Shown here: one piece after another, positions 41,956 through 52,595 of the stretch
Position numbering within the stretch: position 1 is the first letter of the stretch
Layout of the letters: each line of letters starts with the position of its first letter
Source of the DNA: Paenibacillus sp. HB172176
Lineage (GTDB): Bacteria; Bacillota; Bacilli; Paenibacillales; Paenibacillaceae
Assembly (NCBI RefSeq): GCF_011947265.1
Contig: NZ_JAATHD010000008.1
Location: 62,001-126,000, forward strand
Direction of reading: 5' to 3'
Length of the DNA: 64,000 nucleotides
Program-made: the position numbers and the translations under genes
The notes under the pieces: model-generated
What the model was told of the DNA's origin: nothing
Seen by the model: the letters and a program-made list of their open reading frames with translations, nothing else
Databases searched by the model: none

Positions 41956-42888
41956 GTGGCGGTCAGCAACTCCTTCGAGCCTATGCTGGAGCGTCCCGAC
42001 GAGCTCGAGAAGCTTGATCTTCGCGTGCAGTGGGGGCCCTATGATATCCATGTAATGCGCTTTCATTATGTAAGGTTTCAACCGGGCCATACGATTTCGT
42101 TCCATAAGCACGCGGAATATGAATTTCATTTCATTCCGCGGGGCAAAGGCCTCGTAAGCTTCGGCGAGGAGCCCTTTGCGCTGAAGTCCGGACAATATTA
42201 CCTGACCGGTCCCGAAGTGATGCATTATCAGGAATCGGATCTCCACGAGCCAATGGAAGAGCTGTGTCTTCATGTCGATATTACGGATCGCTTCGACGCG
42301 CAGCCGGAAGCCTCTCTACCCGCTCCCGAAGACTGGGAGTGGCAGGAAGCGCGCTCCTGCATTAGAAAGCTGAGTCAATTGCCGCTTTCCCCAACTCAGG
42401 ATTTGCATAATGCGATGGGCTGCTTCCTCCAAGCCTATGAAGCCTGCAGAGCGAATTATGCGGGCAGCTATACGACCATCAAGCAGAATGTGATCCAGAT
42501 TTTGCTGCGCGCGGTGAGAGGCTACGAAACGGTGAATGAGGAGAAGAAGCTTCCAACGAAGGATATGAAGCTCTATCGCTATCACTTAGCTCTGGAGTTC
42601 ATGCAGGCCAATTATGGCGGCGCTCTGTCGCTTGAAGAGGTAGCCGAGAAGCTGCGATGCAGCTCCAGGCAGCTTCAACGCTTGTTCAAGGAGCTTCATG
42701 GAGGCTCTTCGTTTAGCCAAATTCTTGAAGACATTCGCTTGACGCATGTATGCAAATCGCTGCGAGAGAGCGCGCAATCCATTGAACAAATCGCCAAGAA
42801 CGCCGGCTTCTCCAGCGGCAATTATCTGCATGCCGTATTCCGCAAGCGTTACGGCATGACACCATCCGAATATCGGAGCAACCATTAG
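41956..42888 (+). CDS. AraC-family regulator with cupin domain
   Basis: A 310-residue regulator: cupin half (ISFHKHAEYEFHFIPRGKGL, GQYYLTGPEVMHY) and C-terminal tandem helix-turn-helix (LSLEEVAEKLRCSSRQLQRL; SIEQIAKNAGFSSGNYLHAV). The start is GTG 41956 with GAGGAGG upstream. It ends 12 bases before the next Gfo/Idh/MocA start, so the two are co-transcribed. Confidence 0.92.
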   Translation: MAVSNSFEPMLERPDELEKLDLRVQWGPYDIHVMRFHYVRFQPGHTISFHKHAEYEFHFIPRGKGLVSFGEEPFALKSGQYYLTGPEVMHYQESDLHEPMEELCLHVDITDRFDAQPEASLPAPEDWEWQEARSCIRKLSQLPLSPTQDLHNAMGCFLQAYEACRANYAGSYTTIKQNVIQILLRAVRGYETVNEEKKLPTKDMKLYRYHLALEFMQANYGGALSLEEVAEKLRCSSRQLQRLFKELHGGSSFSQILEDIRLTHVCKSLRESAQSIEQIAKNAGFSSGNYLHAVFRKRYGMTPSEYRSNH

Positions 42889-42900
42889 GAGGAAACCAAC

Positions 42901-43983
42901 ATGTCCAAAGTGTACAAAATTGCGATTATTGGCTGCGGAGGAATTGCGAACGGCAAGCATATGCCAAGCCTGAAGCCGATTCAGAACGTTGAAATGGTAG
43001 CTTTCTGCGATATCGTGGAACAACGCGCGATCGACGCGGCGGCTGCATACGGCGCTGAAGGCGCCAAAGTTTATACGGATTATAAGGAAGTGCTGAAGGA
43101 TTCATCGATTGACATTGTTCATGTCTGCACGCCGAATGATTCCCATGCCGATATTGCGATTGCTGCATTGGAAGCGGACAAGCATGTTATGACCGAGAAG
43201 CCTATGGCGAAGACTGCTGCAGATGCCCAGCGCATGGTGGAAGCCGCTAAGCGCTCCGGCAAGAAGCTGACTGTCGGCTATAACAACCGCTTCCGTCCGG
43301 ACAGCCAGCACCTCAAGAAAGTATGCGAATCCGGCGAGCTGGGCGAAATCTACTACGCGAAGGCTCATGCGATCCGCCGCCGCGCGGTTCCAACTTGGGG
43401 CGTATTCCTCGATGAAGAGAAGCAAGGCGGAGGACCGCTCATCGATATCGGCACGCATGCGCTTGATCTGACGCTTTGGATGATGGACAACTACAAGCCG
43501 AAGGTCGTTCTGGGACGCTCGTACCACAAGCTGTCGCAGCGCGAGAATTCCGCTAATGCATGGGGACCCTGGGATCCCGCCAAGTTCACTGTTGAAGATT
43601 CCGCATTCGGCATGATTGTCATGGAGAACGGCGCTTCCATCGTACTGGAGTCGAGCTGGGCGCTTAACTCCCTCGACATCGACGAGGCGAAATGCACGCT
43701 TTGCGGAACGGAAGGCGGAGCGGACATGAAGGGCGGCCTTCGCATTAACGGCGAAGAGCACAGCCGCTTGTTCACGAAGGAAGTCGATTTGAAAGCCGGC
43801 GGCGTCGCCTTCTTCGAAGGCAACAACTCCGCGAAGGATTCCGATCTGGAGATGAGAATGTGGATCAAAGCGATTGAGGATGATACCGTGCCAATCGTTA
43901 CGCCGGAGCAAGCCTTTGTTGTTTCGCAAATTTTGGAGGCCATCTATACATCTGCCAGAACCGGCGAAGCGGTCTATCTATAA
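42901..43983 (+). CDS. Gfo/Idh/MocA family oxidoreductase
   Basis: A 360-residue dehydrogenase with intact motifs: IAIIGCGGIANGKHMP, VMTEKPMAKTAADA, TVGYNNRFRPD and IDIGTHALDLTLWMM. AGGAGG precedes the ATG, 12 bases after the AraC stop. A perfect 12-bp-armed hairpin follows at 44017-44059. Substrate unassigned. Confidence 0.93.
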   Translation: MSKVYKIAIIGCGGIANGKHMPSLKPIQNVEMVAFCDIVEQRAIDAAAAYGAEGAKVYTDYKEVLKDSSIDIVHVCTPNDSHADIAIAALEADKHVMTEKPMAKTAADAQRMVEAAKRSGKKLTVGYNNRFRPDSQHLKKVCESGELGEIYYAKAHAIRRRAVPTWGVFLDEEKQGGGPLIDIGTHALDLTLWMMDNYKPKVVLGRSYHKLSQRENSANAWGPWDPAKFTVEDSAFGMIVMENGASIVLESSWALNSLDIDEAKCTLCGTEGGADMKGGLRINGEEHSRLFTKEVDLKAGGVAFFEGNNSAKDSDLEMRMWIKAIEDDTVPIVTPEQAFVVSQILEAIYTSARTGEAVYL

Positions 43984-44016
43984 ACGTTCTAAACGCCTAT
44001 TGGGCAATGAAACGTG

Positions 44017-44059
44017 CAAAGGGCAAGGGAATGCCAAACGGCTTTCGCCTTGCCCTTTG
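44017..44059. terminator. Stem-loop between convergent genes
   Basis: CAAAGGGCAAGG (44017-44028) and CCTTGCCCTTTG (44048-44059) form a perfect 12-bp stem between the convergent Gfo/Idh/MocA and ThuA-like genes. No strong T-tract is present on either side. Confidence 0.6.
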
Positions 44060-44132
44060 TCCGCGTTCGCGAGGCTGCGCAGAGCATGTTCACGGCCTTG
44101 CTTGCCTATGTCGCGATTGCGACAATGTCCAA

Positions 44133-44783
44133 TCAGCTGCCTATCTGCGCCGTCCAGCTCACGCATTCACGCAGCAGCTGCATGACCGTCTGCTCGCGCA
44201 TCGCCTCTTCCTTGTGGGCAGGCGTCAAGCAGCATACTCGCCCGCTTCCAATCTCATGTCTCCAGCCCGCTATCGATTCCCCGTCTTCCGAATAAGAGCG
44301 CAGGAACACCTCGGTGTCCCGCTCATCGCAATTTATCATATAATGCTCGTCAAGCAATTCGAACGGCATCATCGTCGACCATTTCCCGACTCCTTCATAG
44401 CGAACAGACTTTAACGGCGGGTGCATGACGAAATATCCCCGCAGAAGCCGAACATAAGGACTACTCTCCGGGTAAGAGGCCATTCCCGCATGCCATGCCA
44501 AGAAGCCTCCGCCCTCCTCCGCATAACGAGCAATCTTCTCCGCATGGCTCTCATTCATCCACATCAGCCCGGGTTCGCTTTGCGGCGCAATCTTGTTGAT
44601 CGCATACAGAACCGCCGCATGTGGCTTGTCCGACAATCGACGCATGAACTCATCGATACTCTCCGCGACAATTAGCTCTAGCTCTCCATTCTCGGTTTCG
44701 GGTTGGACCGCTTCTCTTAACACGGCCTCGATCGGCTCCCTTGGATGATAATAATCACCCAGATACGCTAAAATTTTCTTCAT
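44133..44783 (-). CDS. ThuA-like (trehalose utilisation) domain protein
   Basis: A 216-residue glutamine-amidotransferase-fold protein of the ThuA family: ILAYLGDYYHPREP, YAEEGGGFLAWHAGMASYP, then LLRGYFVMHPPLKSV and SYSEDGESIAGWRHEIGSGRV. ThuA works with ThuB, a Gfo/Idh/MocA enzyme, in 3-keto-disaccharide metabolism in rhizobia; here two Gfo/Idh/MocA genes lie just upstream on the same strand. GGAG before ATG 44783 sets the start; the longer form from 44882 is not supported. Confidence 0.85.
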   Translation of the reverse strand: MKKILAYLGDYYHPREPIEAVLREAVQPETENGELELIVAESIDEFMRRLSDKPHAAVLYAINKIAPQSEPGLMWMNESHAEKIARYAEEGGGFLAWHAGMASYPESSPYVRLLRGYFVMHPPLKSVRYEGVGKWSTMMPFELLDEHYMINCDERDTEVFLRSYSEDGESIAGWRHEIGSGRVCCLTPAHKEEAMREQTVMQLLRECVSWTAQIGS

Positions 44784-44902
44784 TTCGTCTCCATTCCTCC
44801 CTCTCCTCGCTCCGGTCGCGTCCATGAAAGGAGCTCCTTCATTCCGAACGAACGGATACAAGGAGCCCTGATTGAATCTCACTATTCGATTATAGCATAC
44901 GC

Positions 44903-45979
44903 CTAGCCTTCAATTTGAACCGCATCTCGCTGCGCCACCAGGCAAAGCTCCGCCGCTTTGAACGCATGCTCCTGCGTCATCGCGTTTTCGGTTCCGTTCA
45001 AGCAATCGAGAATAAGCTCGCCGAAGAAAGGATAACCGACCTTGCCCTTCAGACTCATATGCTTCGTGCCCTCCGCATTGACGAGATACAATTGATCTCC
45101 CTCGTTATCGCGGCCTACATCAATGTATTTGCGAAGCTCGATGTAGCCTTCCGTTCCCATAATAATCGTTCTACCGTCGCCCCAGGTTGCAAGTCCGTCA
45201 GGCGTCAGCCAATCTACACGGAAGTAACCTGTAGCTCCGTTCTCTCCGACAACCGTTATGTCGCCGAAATCCTCCAGCTCCGGATATTGCTTGTTGGCAT
45301 AGTTGGCAACTTTGCTGCTTGTAATCTTCGCTTCCGAATTTCCCGTAAAATAAAGGAACTGCTCCAATTGATGCGAGCCGATATCGCATAGAATGCCGCC
45401 GTACTTCTCATGCTCGAAAAACCATGCGGGTCTTGAAGGCGCGTTGAGCCGATGAGGTCCCCAGCCCATCACTTGGACGACACGTCCGATCGCGCCCTCT
45501 TGAATAAGCTGGCCGGCGAAAATCGCGCTTTCGACATGCAGCCTCTCGCTGTAATAGACCGCATATTTCTTCCCGGTTTCCGCATAAGCGGCGCGAGCTT
45601 CTTCAAGCTGCTCGAGCGTCGTGAACGGCGTTTTGTCCGTGAAATAATGCTTCCCGCTGCGCATAACCCTCACGCCAAGCGGTCCTCTCAGAGACGGAAT
45701 GGCTGCAGCTGCAACGAGCTGCACCTCCGCGTCCTCCAAAATTTGCTCGAGCGATTCAGCTGCCTTCGTCCCCGGATGCCGGTTAATAAAATCGTCGACT
45801 TTTGCCGAGTCGGCGTCATATACCCATTTCACAACAGCGCCCGCTTCGACCAGGCCGTTGCACATGCCGTAAATATGTCCATGGTCAAGGCTCGTTGCCG
45901 CGAATACGAACTGCCCCGGCTCCACCACGCGGTTCGGCTTGCCCTTCGGCGCATAATTCATTCCGTCGTTATTGCTCAT
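44903..45979 (-). CDS. Gfo/Idh/MocA family oxidoreductase
   Basis: A 358-residue family member. The N-terminal motif is FVFAATSLDHGHIYGMCNGL, the EKP position reads YFTDKTPFTTLEQL, and the second motif ILCDIGSHQLEQFLYFTG. It begins 5 bases after the stop of the upstream family member, so the two form an operon, probably with the ThuA-like gene. Confidence 0.9.
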   Translation of the reverse strand: MSNNDGMNYAPKGKPNRVVEPGQFVFAATSLDHGHIYGMCNGLVEAGAVVKWVYDADSAKVDDFINRHPGTKAAESLEQILEDAEVQLVAAAAIPSLRGPLGVRVMRSGKHYFTDKTPFTTLEQLEEARAAYAETGKKYAVYYSERLHVESAIFAGQLIQEGAIGRVVQVMGWGPHRLNAPSRPAWFFEHEKYGGILCDIGSHQLEQFLYFTGNSEAKITSSKVANYANKQYPELEDFGDITVVGENGATGYFRVDWLTPDGLATWGDGRTIIMGTEGYIELRKYIDVGRDNEGDQLYLVNAEGTKHMSLKGKVGYPFFGELILDCLNGTENAMTQEHAFKAAELCLVAQRDAVQIEG

Positions 45980-45984
45980 TTGGC

Positions 45985-47109
45985 TTAAACCCCTTTCTTC
46001 GGCGAAGCAGCAATTTTCTCGTTCAAATGCGAGAGATAGAGCTCTTCATCGATCGGCAAGTCGACCCAATTATCCGTCCAGGTTGAGAGCAGCATCGCAT
46101 TGGACAGCATCAAGCCTTTAATGCCCTCAGCCCCGGGGGCAATCAGCTCTTCGCCATGCAAAATCGCATTCACCCAGTTTTGCATAATGCCTTTATGATC
46201 CGGATTCTCACCATGCACGGGCACTTCGCATTTCCAGCATTCCGGAGAACCGAAGCCGCCTTTAAAATTCGCATTGAATTCGCGCTCCGATTGGCGCAGT
46301 CTATAGAAGGTCAGCGTATTATTCTCGATGACCACTTTGCCGTTGTCGCCGCTGATTTCCAATCGATTCGTTCCCGGAGCTTCGCCTGTGGAGGTCACGA
46401 ATACGCCCGTTGCGCCGTTCTCATATTCCACGAATGCTGTAACATCGTCTTCCACTTCGATATTGCGATGCTTGCCGAAGTAGCAGAACGCTCTTACGCG
46501 CGTCGGCATCATGCCGATCGTCCATTGCCATAGATCAAGCTGATGCGGATCCTGATTCAACAGCACGCCGCCGCCCTCTCCCGCCCAGGTCGCTCTCCAT
46601 GTGCCCGAATCATAGTAGCTTTGCGAACGGTACCAATTGGTAATAATCCAGTTCGTTCTTCTGATTTCGCCGAGATCGCCGTTGACGACAAGATCCTTCA
46701 GCTTCTTGTAGATCGGATTGGTCCGCTGATTGTACATCATGCTGAATTTCACGTCGGTCTTCGCCGCCGCGTCATTCATTTCCCTTACTTGCTTCGTGTA
46801 TACGCCAGCCGGCTTTTCGCACAGCACATGCAGGTTTTTCTCGAAAGCGGCTATCGCAAGCTCTGGATGAGAATAGTGCGGAGTCGCAATAAGAACGCCG
46901 TCGATTTCACCGGAGCTCATCATATCTCCAGGTTCCGTGTACACTAGCACTTCATCGCTCAAGTTTTCCTTCGCCCACTCCAAGCCCTGCGGCGCGCTGT
47001 CGCAAACTGCTGCAAGCTTGACACCCTTCACTTCTCCATTGAGAATATATCGAATATGGCCCTTTCCCATGTTGCCCAGACCAATAACGCCCAATCGCAT
47101 AACCTGCAT
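45985..47109 (-). CDS. Gfo/Idh/MocA family oxidoreductase
   Basis: A 374-residue dehydrogenase with RLGVIGLGNMGKGHIRY, LCEKPAGVYTKQVRE and LLNQDPHQLDLWQW motifs, all intact. AAGGAG is 10 bases before ATG 47109. It leads the minus-strand set (two Gfo/Idh/MocA genes plus ThuA-like) and is divergent from the AraC gene at 47279, the likely regulator. Confidence 0.92.
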   Translation of the reverse strand: MQVMRLGVIGLGNMGKGHIRYILNGEVKGVKLAAVCDSAPQGLEWAKENLSDEVLVYTEPGDMMSSGEIDGVLIATPHYSHPELAIAAFEKNLHVLCEKPAGVYTKQVREMNDAAAKTDVKFSMMYNQRTNPIYKKLKDLVVNGDLGEIRRTNWIITNWYRSQSYYDSGTWRATWAGEGGGVLLNQDPHQLDLWQWTIGMMPTRVRAFCYFGKHRNIEVEDDVTAFVEYENGATGVFVTSTGEAPGTNRLEISGDNGKVVIENNTLTFYRLRQSEREFNANFKGGFGSPECWKCEVPVHGENPDHKGIMQNWVNAILHGEELIAPGAEGIKGLMLSNAMLLSTWTDNWVDLPIDEELYLSHLNEKIAASPKKGV

Positions 47110-47278
47110 CGCTTAATCGCTCCTTATCATTGGTAATCTCTATTAGAATTTTGCAATTCGATTACTGCTTTAATCTTACCAAGACAGCGCTGTCAAAACT
47201 TCATTCCCATTAATCGAATTCCACTTTAATTTGACTCTGGTTGGTGTATAATTGAGCTAGGAACAGGGAGGCGAATCC

Positions 47279-48121
47279 ATGGCAACAAAGACGCAGATGT
47301 CAATGCCGTTCACACTCGGAACATCCTTCAACTATATCGACGAAATTCCGTATCACACGCATTCCCATTATGAAATCTATTATTTCCGCAGCGGGAAAGC
47401 CAATTATATTATTAACGACAAAATTTATGTGCTCGAGCCGAACGATTTGCTGCTCATGCATGGCATGACGCTGCACAAGGCTTATATGGATCCAAGCGTC
47501 GCTTATCATCGAACCACGCTGCATTTCGATCCCTACTACTTCAAACAGCATATTCAGCCCTCCTATGCGGAGGATTTGCTCGCGCCGTTTCAGAAGCTTC
47601 AGAATGTAAGAATCCCTCTGGGGGGCAAGGCGAAGGACGAGATTGAAGATGCGCTGGACAAAATGGAAGAGTTGCTCAATTCGGGGACGCCCTCCGGATT
47701 TCAACGCTTTCAAGCCCGCTTTGCCGATCTGCTTATTCAGATCAATGAGCTCTGCAAAGCGCCGATGAATTCCATTGTAGCTTTCCCGACCTCCAAGGAA
47801 AAGCATGTGCAAGCGATTATCTCTTACGTGGAGAGCAACTTTCGGGAGGACATCACGCTCGAAGCGATTCAGAACGAGCTGCATTTGAACAAATATTATC
47901 TCGCGAAAACCTTCAAAGAGGTTACTGGAATGACCATCTTTCAATTTTTGATGCATCGCAGAATCTATCAGGCCAAGCTTGAGCTGATTGGGGAAGAACG
48001 CAGCATTACGGAAATTTGCTACGATGTGGGCTTTAAGCATCCGTCCCATTTCAGCCGCTCGTTCAAGGAGCATACCGCCATTACGCCGGAGCAATACCGC
48101 AAGAAGCATCATCTCCATTAA
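47279..48121 (+). CDS. AraC-family regulator with cupin domain
   Basis: A 280-residue regulator with cupin N-terminus (PYHTHSHYEIYYFRSGKANY, PNDLLLMHGMTLHKA) and C-terminal helix-turn-helix pair (ITLEAIQNELHLNKYYLAKT; SITEICYDVGFKHPSHFSRS). GGGAGG precedes ATG 47279. It is divergent from the ThuA/Gfo operon across 169 bases. Confidence 0.93.
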   Translation: MATKTQMSMPFTLGTSFNYIDEIPYHTHSHYEIYYFRSGKANYIINDKIYVLEPNDLLLMHGMTLHKAYMDPSVAYHRTTLHFDPYYFKQHIQPSYAEDLLAPFQKLQNVRIPLGGKAKDEIEDALDKMEELLNSGTPSGFQRFQARFADLLIQINELCKAPMNSIVAFPTSKEKHVQAIISYVESNFREDITLEAIQNELHLNKYYLAKTFKEVTGMTIFQFLMHRRIYQAKLELIGEERSITEICYDVGFKHPSHFSRSFKEHTAITPEQYRKKHHLH

Positions 48122-48143
48122 CTTGCCAGTTTACGGGAACGCC

Positions 48144-48186
48144 AAAAGCTGCCGTCTATGTCAGGGACACAGACGGCAGCTTTTTT
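48144..48186. terminator. Bidirectional terminator
   Basis: AAAAGCTGCCGTCT (48144-48157) pairs with AGACGGCAGCTTTT (48171-48184), followed by more Ts on the plus strand and As on the other. It ends the AraC and the convergent sucAB transcripts. Confidence 0.93.
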
Positions 48187-48224
48187 GGTTGCAATAATAG
48201 CTGCGGCGTTAACCTAAGTATAAA

Positions 48225-49478
48225 CTAGCCGTTAAGCAGAAGCTGCTCCGGATCCTCCAGCAGCTCTTTGACCGTTACGAGGAAACGAACCGCTTCGCTT
48301 CCGTCAACGATACGATGGTCGTACGACAAGGCGAGATACATCATCGGACGGTTTTCCATGCGCTCGTCGTCGATCGCGACAGGACGAACCTGAATTTTAT
48401 GCATGCCGAGAATACCAACCTGAGGCGTGTTCAGAATCGGAGTCGACAGCAGGGAGCCGAAGACGCCGCCATTGGTAATGGTGAAGCTTCCGCCTTGCAG
48501 ATCGCTTAGCGCAAGTGTATTCGCGCGCGCTTTCTTCGCCAGGTCCCCAATGCTCTTCTCGATCTCGGCGAAGCCCAGACGATCGGCGTCCCGAACAACT
48601 GGAACGACAAGACCTTCCTTGGCCGATACGGCAATGCCGATATCATAGAATTGCTTGATGACAATATCGTCGCCGTCAATCTCGGCATTAAGCAGCGGGA
48701 ATTTCTTCAACGCGCCGACAACGGCTTTCGTGAAGAAGGACATGAAGCCCAGATTGACTTCGTTCTTCTCGAAGAACGCTTGCTTGCGGCGTTTGCGCAG
48801 ATCAAGAATAGCCGTCATGTCAACTTCGTTGAACGTCGTCAGCATAGCAGCGGTATGCTGAGCTTCCACGAGACGATTCGCAATCGTCATGCGGCGGCGC
48901 GACATGCGCTTGCGCTCAACCGGCTTGCCGTTTGCGCTGCTGCTTGCTGCTGGAGCCGGCGCGGCAGGCTCGGCCTTCGGTGCGGCGGGAGCTTGTCCGC
49001 TTGCACGCACAGCATCGGAAGTGATGCGGCCTTGCGCTTGCGAGAGATCAATGCCTTGCTCGCGGGCAAGCTTGCGCACTGCGGGCGAAGCCTGCACCGC
49101 AGAGGAAGCAGGGGATGCAGCCGCAGCCGAAGGAGCTGCCGGAGGCGCTGTAGCCACCGCCGCAGCCTTCTCCGGCGCTGCGACCTCAGCCGATTTCTCG
49201 GGTGCCGCCGGAGCAGGAGCAGGAGCCGGCGCTGCGGCTCCCGATGAAGCGCCGATGGAACCAATCGCTTCCCCTACTTGCACGACATCGCCGTCTCCTC
49301 TGGCAATGCTGGCAACAACACCGCTGCTGTCAGCGGAGATTTCGATATTTACTTTGTCTGTTTCAAGTTCAAGAAGCACGTCGCCTTGGTTAACGGTGTC
49401 GCCTTCCTTCACGAACCATTTCGTAATCGTTCCTTCGGAAATGGACTCTCCCAATTCTGGTACAATAATTTCTGCCAT
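48225..49478 (-). CDS. sucB: 2-oxoglutarate dehydrogenase E2, dihydrolipoyl succinyltransferase
   Basis: A 417-residue E2. Lipoyl domain at residues 1-77 with the modified Lys in [12 protein letters not shown]; an Ala/Pro-rich linker (about 78-130); E1/E3-binding domain (about 130-165, [19 protein letters not shown]); an Ala-rich linker; catalytic domain (about 190-417) with [16 protein letters not shown]. It forms the core of the TCA-cycle 2-oxoglutarate dehydrogenase. It starts 7 bases after the sucA stop. Also named odhB in Bacillus. Confidence 0.96.
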   Translation of the reverse strand: MAEIIVPELGESISEGTITKWFVKEGDTVNQGDVLLELETDKVNIEISADSSGVVASIARGDGDVVQVGEAIGSIGASSGAAAPAPAPAPAAPEKSAEVAAPEKAAAVATAPPAAPSAAAASPASSAVQASPAVRKLAREQGIDLSQAQGRITSDAVRASGQAPAAPKAEPAAPAPAASSSANGKPVERKRMSRRRMTIANRLVEAQHTAAMLTTFNEVDMTAILDLRKRRKQAFFEKNEVNLGFMSFFTKAVVGALKKFPLLNAEIDGDDIVIKQFYDIGIAVSAKEGLVVPVVRDADRLGFAEIEKSIGDLAKKARANTLALSDLQGGSFTITNGGVFGSLLSTPILNTPQVGILGMHKIQVRPVAIDDERMENRPMMYLALSYDHRIVDGSEAVRFLVTVKELLEDPEQLLLNG

Positions 49479-49485
49479 TATGTTG

Positions 49486-52407
49486 TTACCCCCTTACCAA
49501 ACTCGCTTCGATAGACTGGCCATTCAAAGCGGATGAAAGTATTGCTTGCTGTTCAGCGGCATGAACTTCCTGATGTCCGCTTGCTGTACTCGCGCGTTCC
49601 TGGCGGCCGATATAGCTTACGGCAACCTTGGCTGGCGCCAGCGCGCGAAGACGCGGCTCCATGTAGAACCATGAACCCATATTCTTCGGCTCTTCTTGAA
49701 TCCATACGATCTCTTCGAGCTTAGGGAACTGCCCAATGATTCTCTCCAGCTCCGCTTGAGGAAGCGGATAGAGCTGCTCGACATGAGCTACGCGGAGCCA
49801 ATCGAACTCATTCTGCCCTGCGGAAGACATTGCTTCCTGAACATCGATCATAACCTTGCCGGTGCCAAGCAGCAATCTCTTCACTTTATCCTTGGCTGCC
49901 TTGGCCTCGGTCAAGCTGAACTGCGGCAGCACCGGCTTGAAGGAGCCTTCGCTGAATTCCTCGCCATGCGACGCAACTCGCGGATTCCGAATCAAGCTTT
50001 TCGGCGCCATCATGACAAGCGGACGAACATTGTCGCTGCCAAGCATTGCGGCTTGCTTGCGCAGAAGATGGAAGTACTGCGCCGACGTTGTCAAATTCGC
50101 TACAGTCCAGTTATTGTCTGCAGACAGTTGAAGGAAACGCTCCAGACGCGCGCTGGAATGCTCGGGACCCTGACCCTCATAGCCATGAGGCAGCAGAATG
50201 ACGATACCCGATTTCTGCGACCATTTCGCACGGCCTGCCGAGATGAATTGATCAAAAATCGTTTGCGCCACGTTGGCGAAATCGCCGTATTGCGCTTCCC
50301 ATATGACGAAGGTTTCCGGCGCGAATACATTGTAGCCGTACTCGAATCCGAGAACCGCCGTCTCCGAGAGCGGACTGTTGTGAACCGCGAAGGAAGCTTT
50401 GGCCTGCGGCAAAATATGCAGCGGCGAAAATTTCTTGCCGGTCTCATGATCATTGAGCATAATATGGCGATGGGCGAACGTCCCACGCTCCGAATCCTGT
50501 CCGCTGAGGCGAATCGGCTTGCCGTCCGCCAGAATGGTCGCGAACGCCAAGGTTTCCGCATGCGCCCAGTCCACCTTCTCGCCGTCATTGAGCGCGGACG
50601 CGCGACGCTGAAGGATACGCTGCAGCTTCGTATATTCGGTGAAGCCTTCCGGACGGTTAAGGAGTTCGAGATTAATCTCTCTCAGCTCTTCGAGCGGTAC
50701 CGCCGTTTTCACGTCTTCAGGCACAACATCGCCCTTGTCTTGCACAACCTGAACCTGCGTTTTGCCTTGAGCCGATTTCATCTTCTCATAAGCTTCCTGC
50801 AAAGCGTCGAGCGTTTGCTGCTTGAGCTGCTCAACCTGTTCCGCTGTCATCGCCTGCTCGGACTCCAGCTGCTTGCTGTACAATGTAGCAACCGTATCAT
50901 GCTTGCGAACCTTCTCATACATGAGCGGCTGCGTCACTTCCGGGTCATCCATCTCGTTATGTCCGTACCGACGATAGCCGATAAGGTCAATGACGAAGCC
51001 TTTGTTGAAGCGGAGTCGATATTCGCAAGCAAGACGAACCGCCGCCAGACAAGCTTCAGGCTCGTCGGCGTTGACGTGAACAATCGGAATATCAAAGCCT
51101 TTGGCCAGGTCGCTGGCATAATAAGTCGAGCGCGAATCCTTGCTGTTCGTCGTAAAGCCCAGACGATTGTTCGCAATGATATGAAGGGTGCCGCCGTTAT
51201 GATAGCCGTCCAAATTGTTGAAATTCAACGTTTCCGCCACAATGCCTTCTCCAATGAATGCCGCATCGCCGTGGATGCAGATCGTTACCGCTTCGTGAAT
51301 GTCCTGCTGCGGGAAGCCCGGCTGCGTTCTATTCTCTTGCGCGGCGCGAGTGAAGCCTTCGACGACCGGATTGACGAATTCGAGATGACTCGGATTGTTC
51401 GCAAGCGTCAGATTCGTCCGAACCGTCTCGCCTTCGATGACCGCGCGGTCGGCGCCAAGATGGTATTTCACATCCCCGGTCCAGCCGTAGTTAATGCCCA
51501 TCGAGCCTTCCGAAGGAATAAGCTCTTTGTTCGGAGAATGATGGAATTCGGAAAAGATTTTCTCATAGGGCTTGCCGAGAACATGCGTCAGCACGTTCAA
51601 GCGTCCGCGATGCGCCATGCCCATTAGAATATGATGCGCGCCGTCATGCGCAACCGCCTTGACAATCTCGTCAAGCACGGGAACGAGCATATCCACGCCT
51701 TCAATAGAGAAGCGCTTCTGACCGACAAAGGTGCGGTGCAGAAAGCTTTCGAATTGCTCGACCTGAAGCAGCCGCTTCAGAAGCTCCTCCTTCTCCCTGG
51801 CGGACAGAGGCGCGGGGAACGTGCCGGATTCGGCTTGCTTGTGCAGCCAGTTCCGCTCATTCTCATCATGAATATGCGTAAATTCATAAGCTGCCGAACG
51901 GGAATAAATTTCTTTCAATCGAACGATCGCATCCCAGCCGCTTACAAGCTCCGCAGGTGCGTTTTCCCAAATCAGCGAAGCCGGGATCGCGGCGAGATCT
52001 TCTTTCGTCAGATTGAACGTTTGCGGATCGAGCAGGGACGTGTCGGCCGATTGGCTTAAACCCAGCGGATCGATATCCGCATCTAAATGGCCGTATCTGC
52101 GAATGTTCAGCATAAGCTGATGAGCAGCGACGACCTTTTTCACCATATTTTTGTCAATTGTTCCATTAGAACCCGCTCCAGATTGCACGGCTGCGGATTG
52201 CAGGGTGCCGGCCGTCTTAGCAGCTCCCGGCGCTGCCGCCGCTTCTTCGGTCGGAGGCGCTCCCCATTGCAAGAACATTTCGCGAACCGATGCGTCTACG
52301 GCGTTCGGATCATCCAGGAACCGTTCGTATTGCTCCTGAACATAACCAAGATTGGGACCATAATAGCTTTTCCAAGGAGAAGAGTTGCGCTCATCATGGA
52401 TGCTCAT
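49486..52407 (-). CDS. sucA: 2-oxoglutarate dehydrogenase E1 component
   Basis: A 973-residue thiamine-diphosphate enzyme decarboxylating 2-oxoglutarate. '[20 protein letters not shown]' is the E1 N-terminal segment, [19 protein letters not shown] and [11 protein letters not shown] (ThDP-binding) are conserved, and the C-terminal transketolase-like half contains [20 protein letters not shown]. Upstream of sucB in the usual order. ATG 52407 is preferred over GTG 52422, which lies directly on the GAGAGGG site. Also named odhA. Confidence 0.96.
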   Translation of the reverse strand: MSIHDERNSSPWKSYYGPNLGYVQEQYERFLDDPNAVDASVREMFLQWGAPPTEEAAAAPGAAKTAGTLQSAAVQSGAGSNGTIDKNMVKKVVAAHQLMLNIRRYGHLDADIDPLGLSQSADTSLLDPQTFNLTKEDLAAIPASLIWENAPAELVSGWDAIVRLKEIYSRSAAYEFTHIHDENERNWLHKQAESGTFPAPLSAREKEELLKRLLQVEQFESFLHRTFVGQKRFSIEGVDMLVPVLDEIVKAVAHDGAHHILMGMAHRGRLNVLTHVLGKPYEKIFSEFHHSPNKELIPSEGSMGINYGWTGDVKYHLGADRAVIEGETVRTNLTLANNPSHLEFVNPVVEGFTRAAQENRTQPGFPQQDIHEAVTICIHGDAAFIGEGIVAETLNFNNLDGYHNGGTLHIIANNRLGFTTNSKDSRSTYYASDLAKGFDIPIVHVNADEPEACLAAVRLACEYRLRFNKGFVIDLIGYRRYGHNEMDDPEVTQPLMYEKVRKHDTVATLYSKQLESEQAMTAEQVEQLKQQTLDALQEAYEKMKSAQGKTQVQVVQDKGDVVPEDVKTAVPLEELREINLELLNRPEGFTEYTKLQRILQRRASALNDGEKVDWAHAETLAFATILADGKPIRLSGQDSERGTFAHRHIMLNDHETGKKFSPLHILPQAKASFAVHNSPLSETAVLGFEYGYNVFAPETFVIWEAQYGDFANVAQTIFDQFISAGRAKWSQKSGIVILLPHGYEGQGPEHSSARLERFLQLSADNNWTVANLTTSAQYFHLLRKQAAMLGSDNVRPLVMMAPKSLIRNPRVASHGEEFSEGSFKPVLPQFSLTEAKAAKDKVKRLLLGTGKVMIDVQEAMSSAGQNEFDWLRVAHVEQLYPLPQAELERIIGQFPKLEEIVWIQEEPKNMGSWFYMEPRLRALAPAKVAVSYIGRQERASTASGHQEVHAAEQQAILSSALNGQSIEASLVRG

Positions 52408-52595
52408 AGCAGAAAATTCCACCCTCTCTATTCATAACCATCCTATTATTTTCATCAGCGGCCATAATCATGCATATTCCGCTTCTAAATGCAACAAGAA
52501 GTTGCTTAGCTTCTTCATATTTTAGTACAATAACCGCTTGCCAACCATAATCATCTTGGCATTGAAATCATCGCTTTCTAGCATCAATGGATGCT

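Noticed and set aside
48651-49536. Plus-strand Arg/Ser- and Ala/Gly-rich ORFs
   Set aside because: They are antisense to the Ala/Pro-rich linkers of sucB and come from its high GC content.
49696-51627. 643-codon plus-strand ORF
   Set aside because: It lies antisense to sucA, whose product is fully recognisable; the ORF has no family features and is a shadow.
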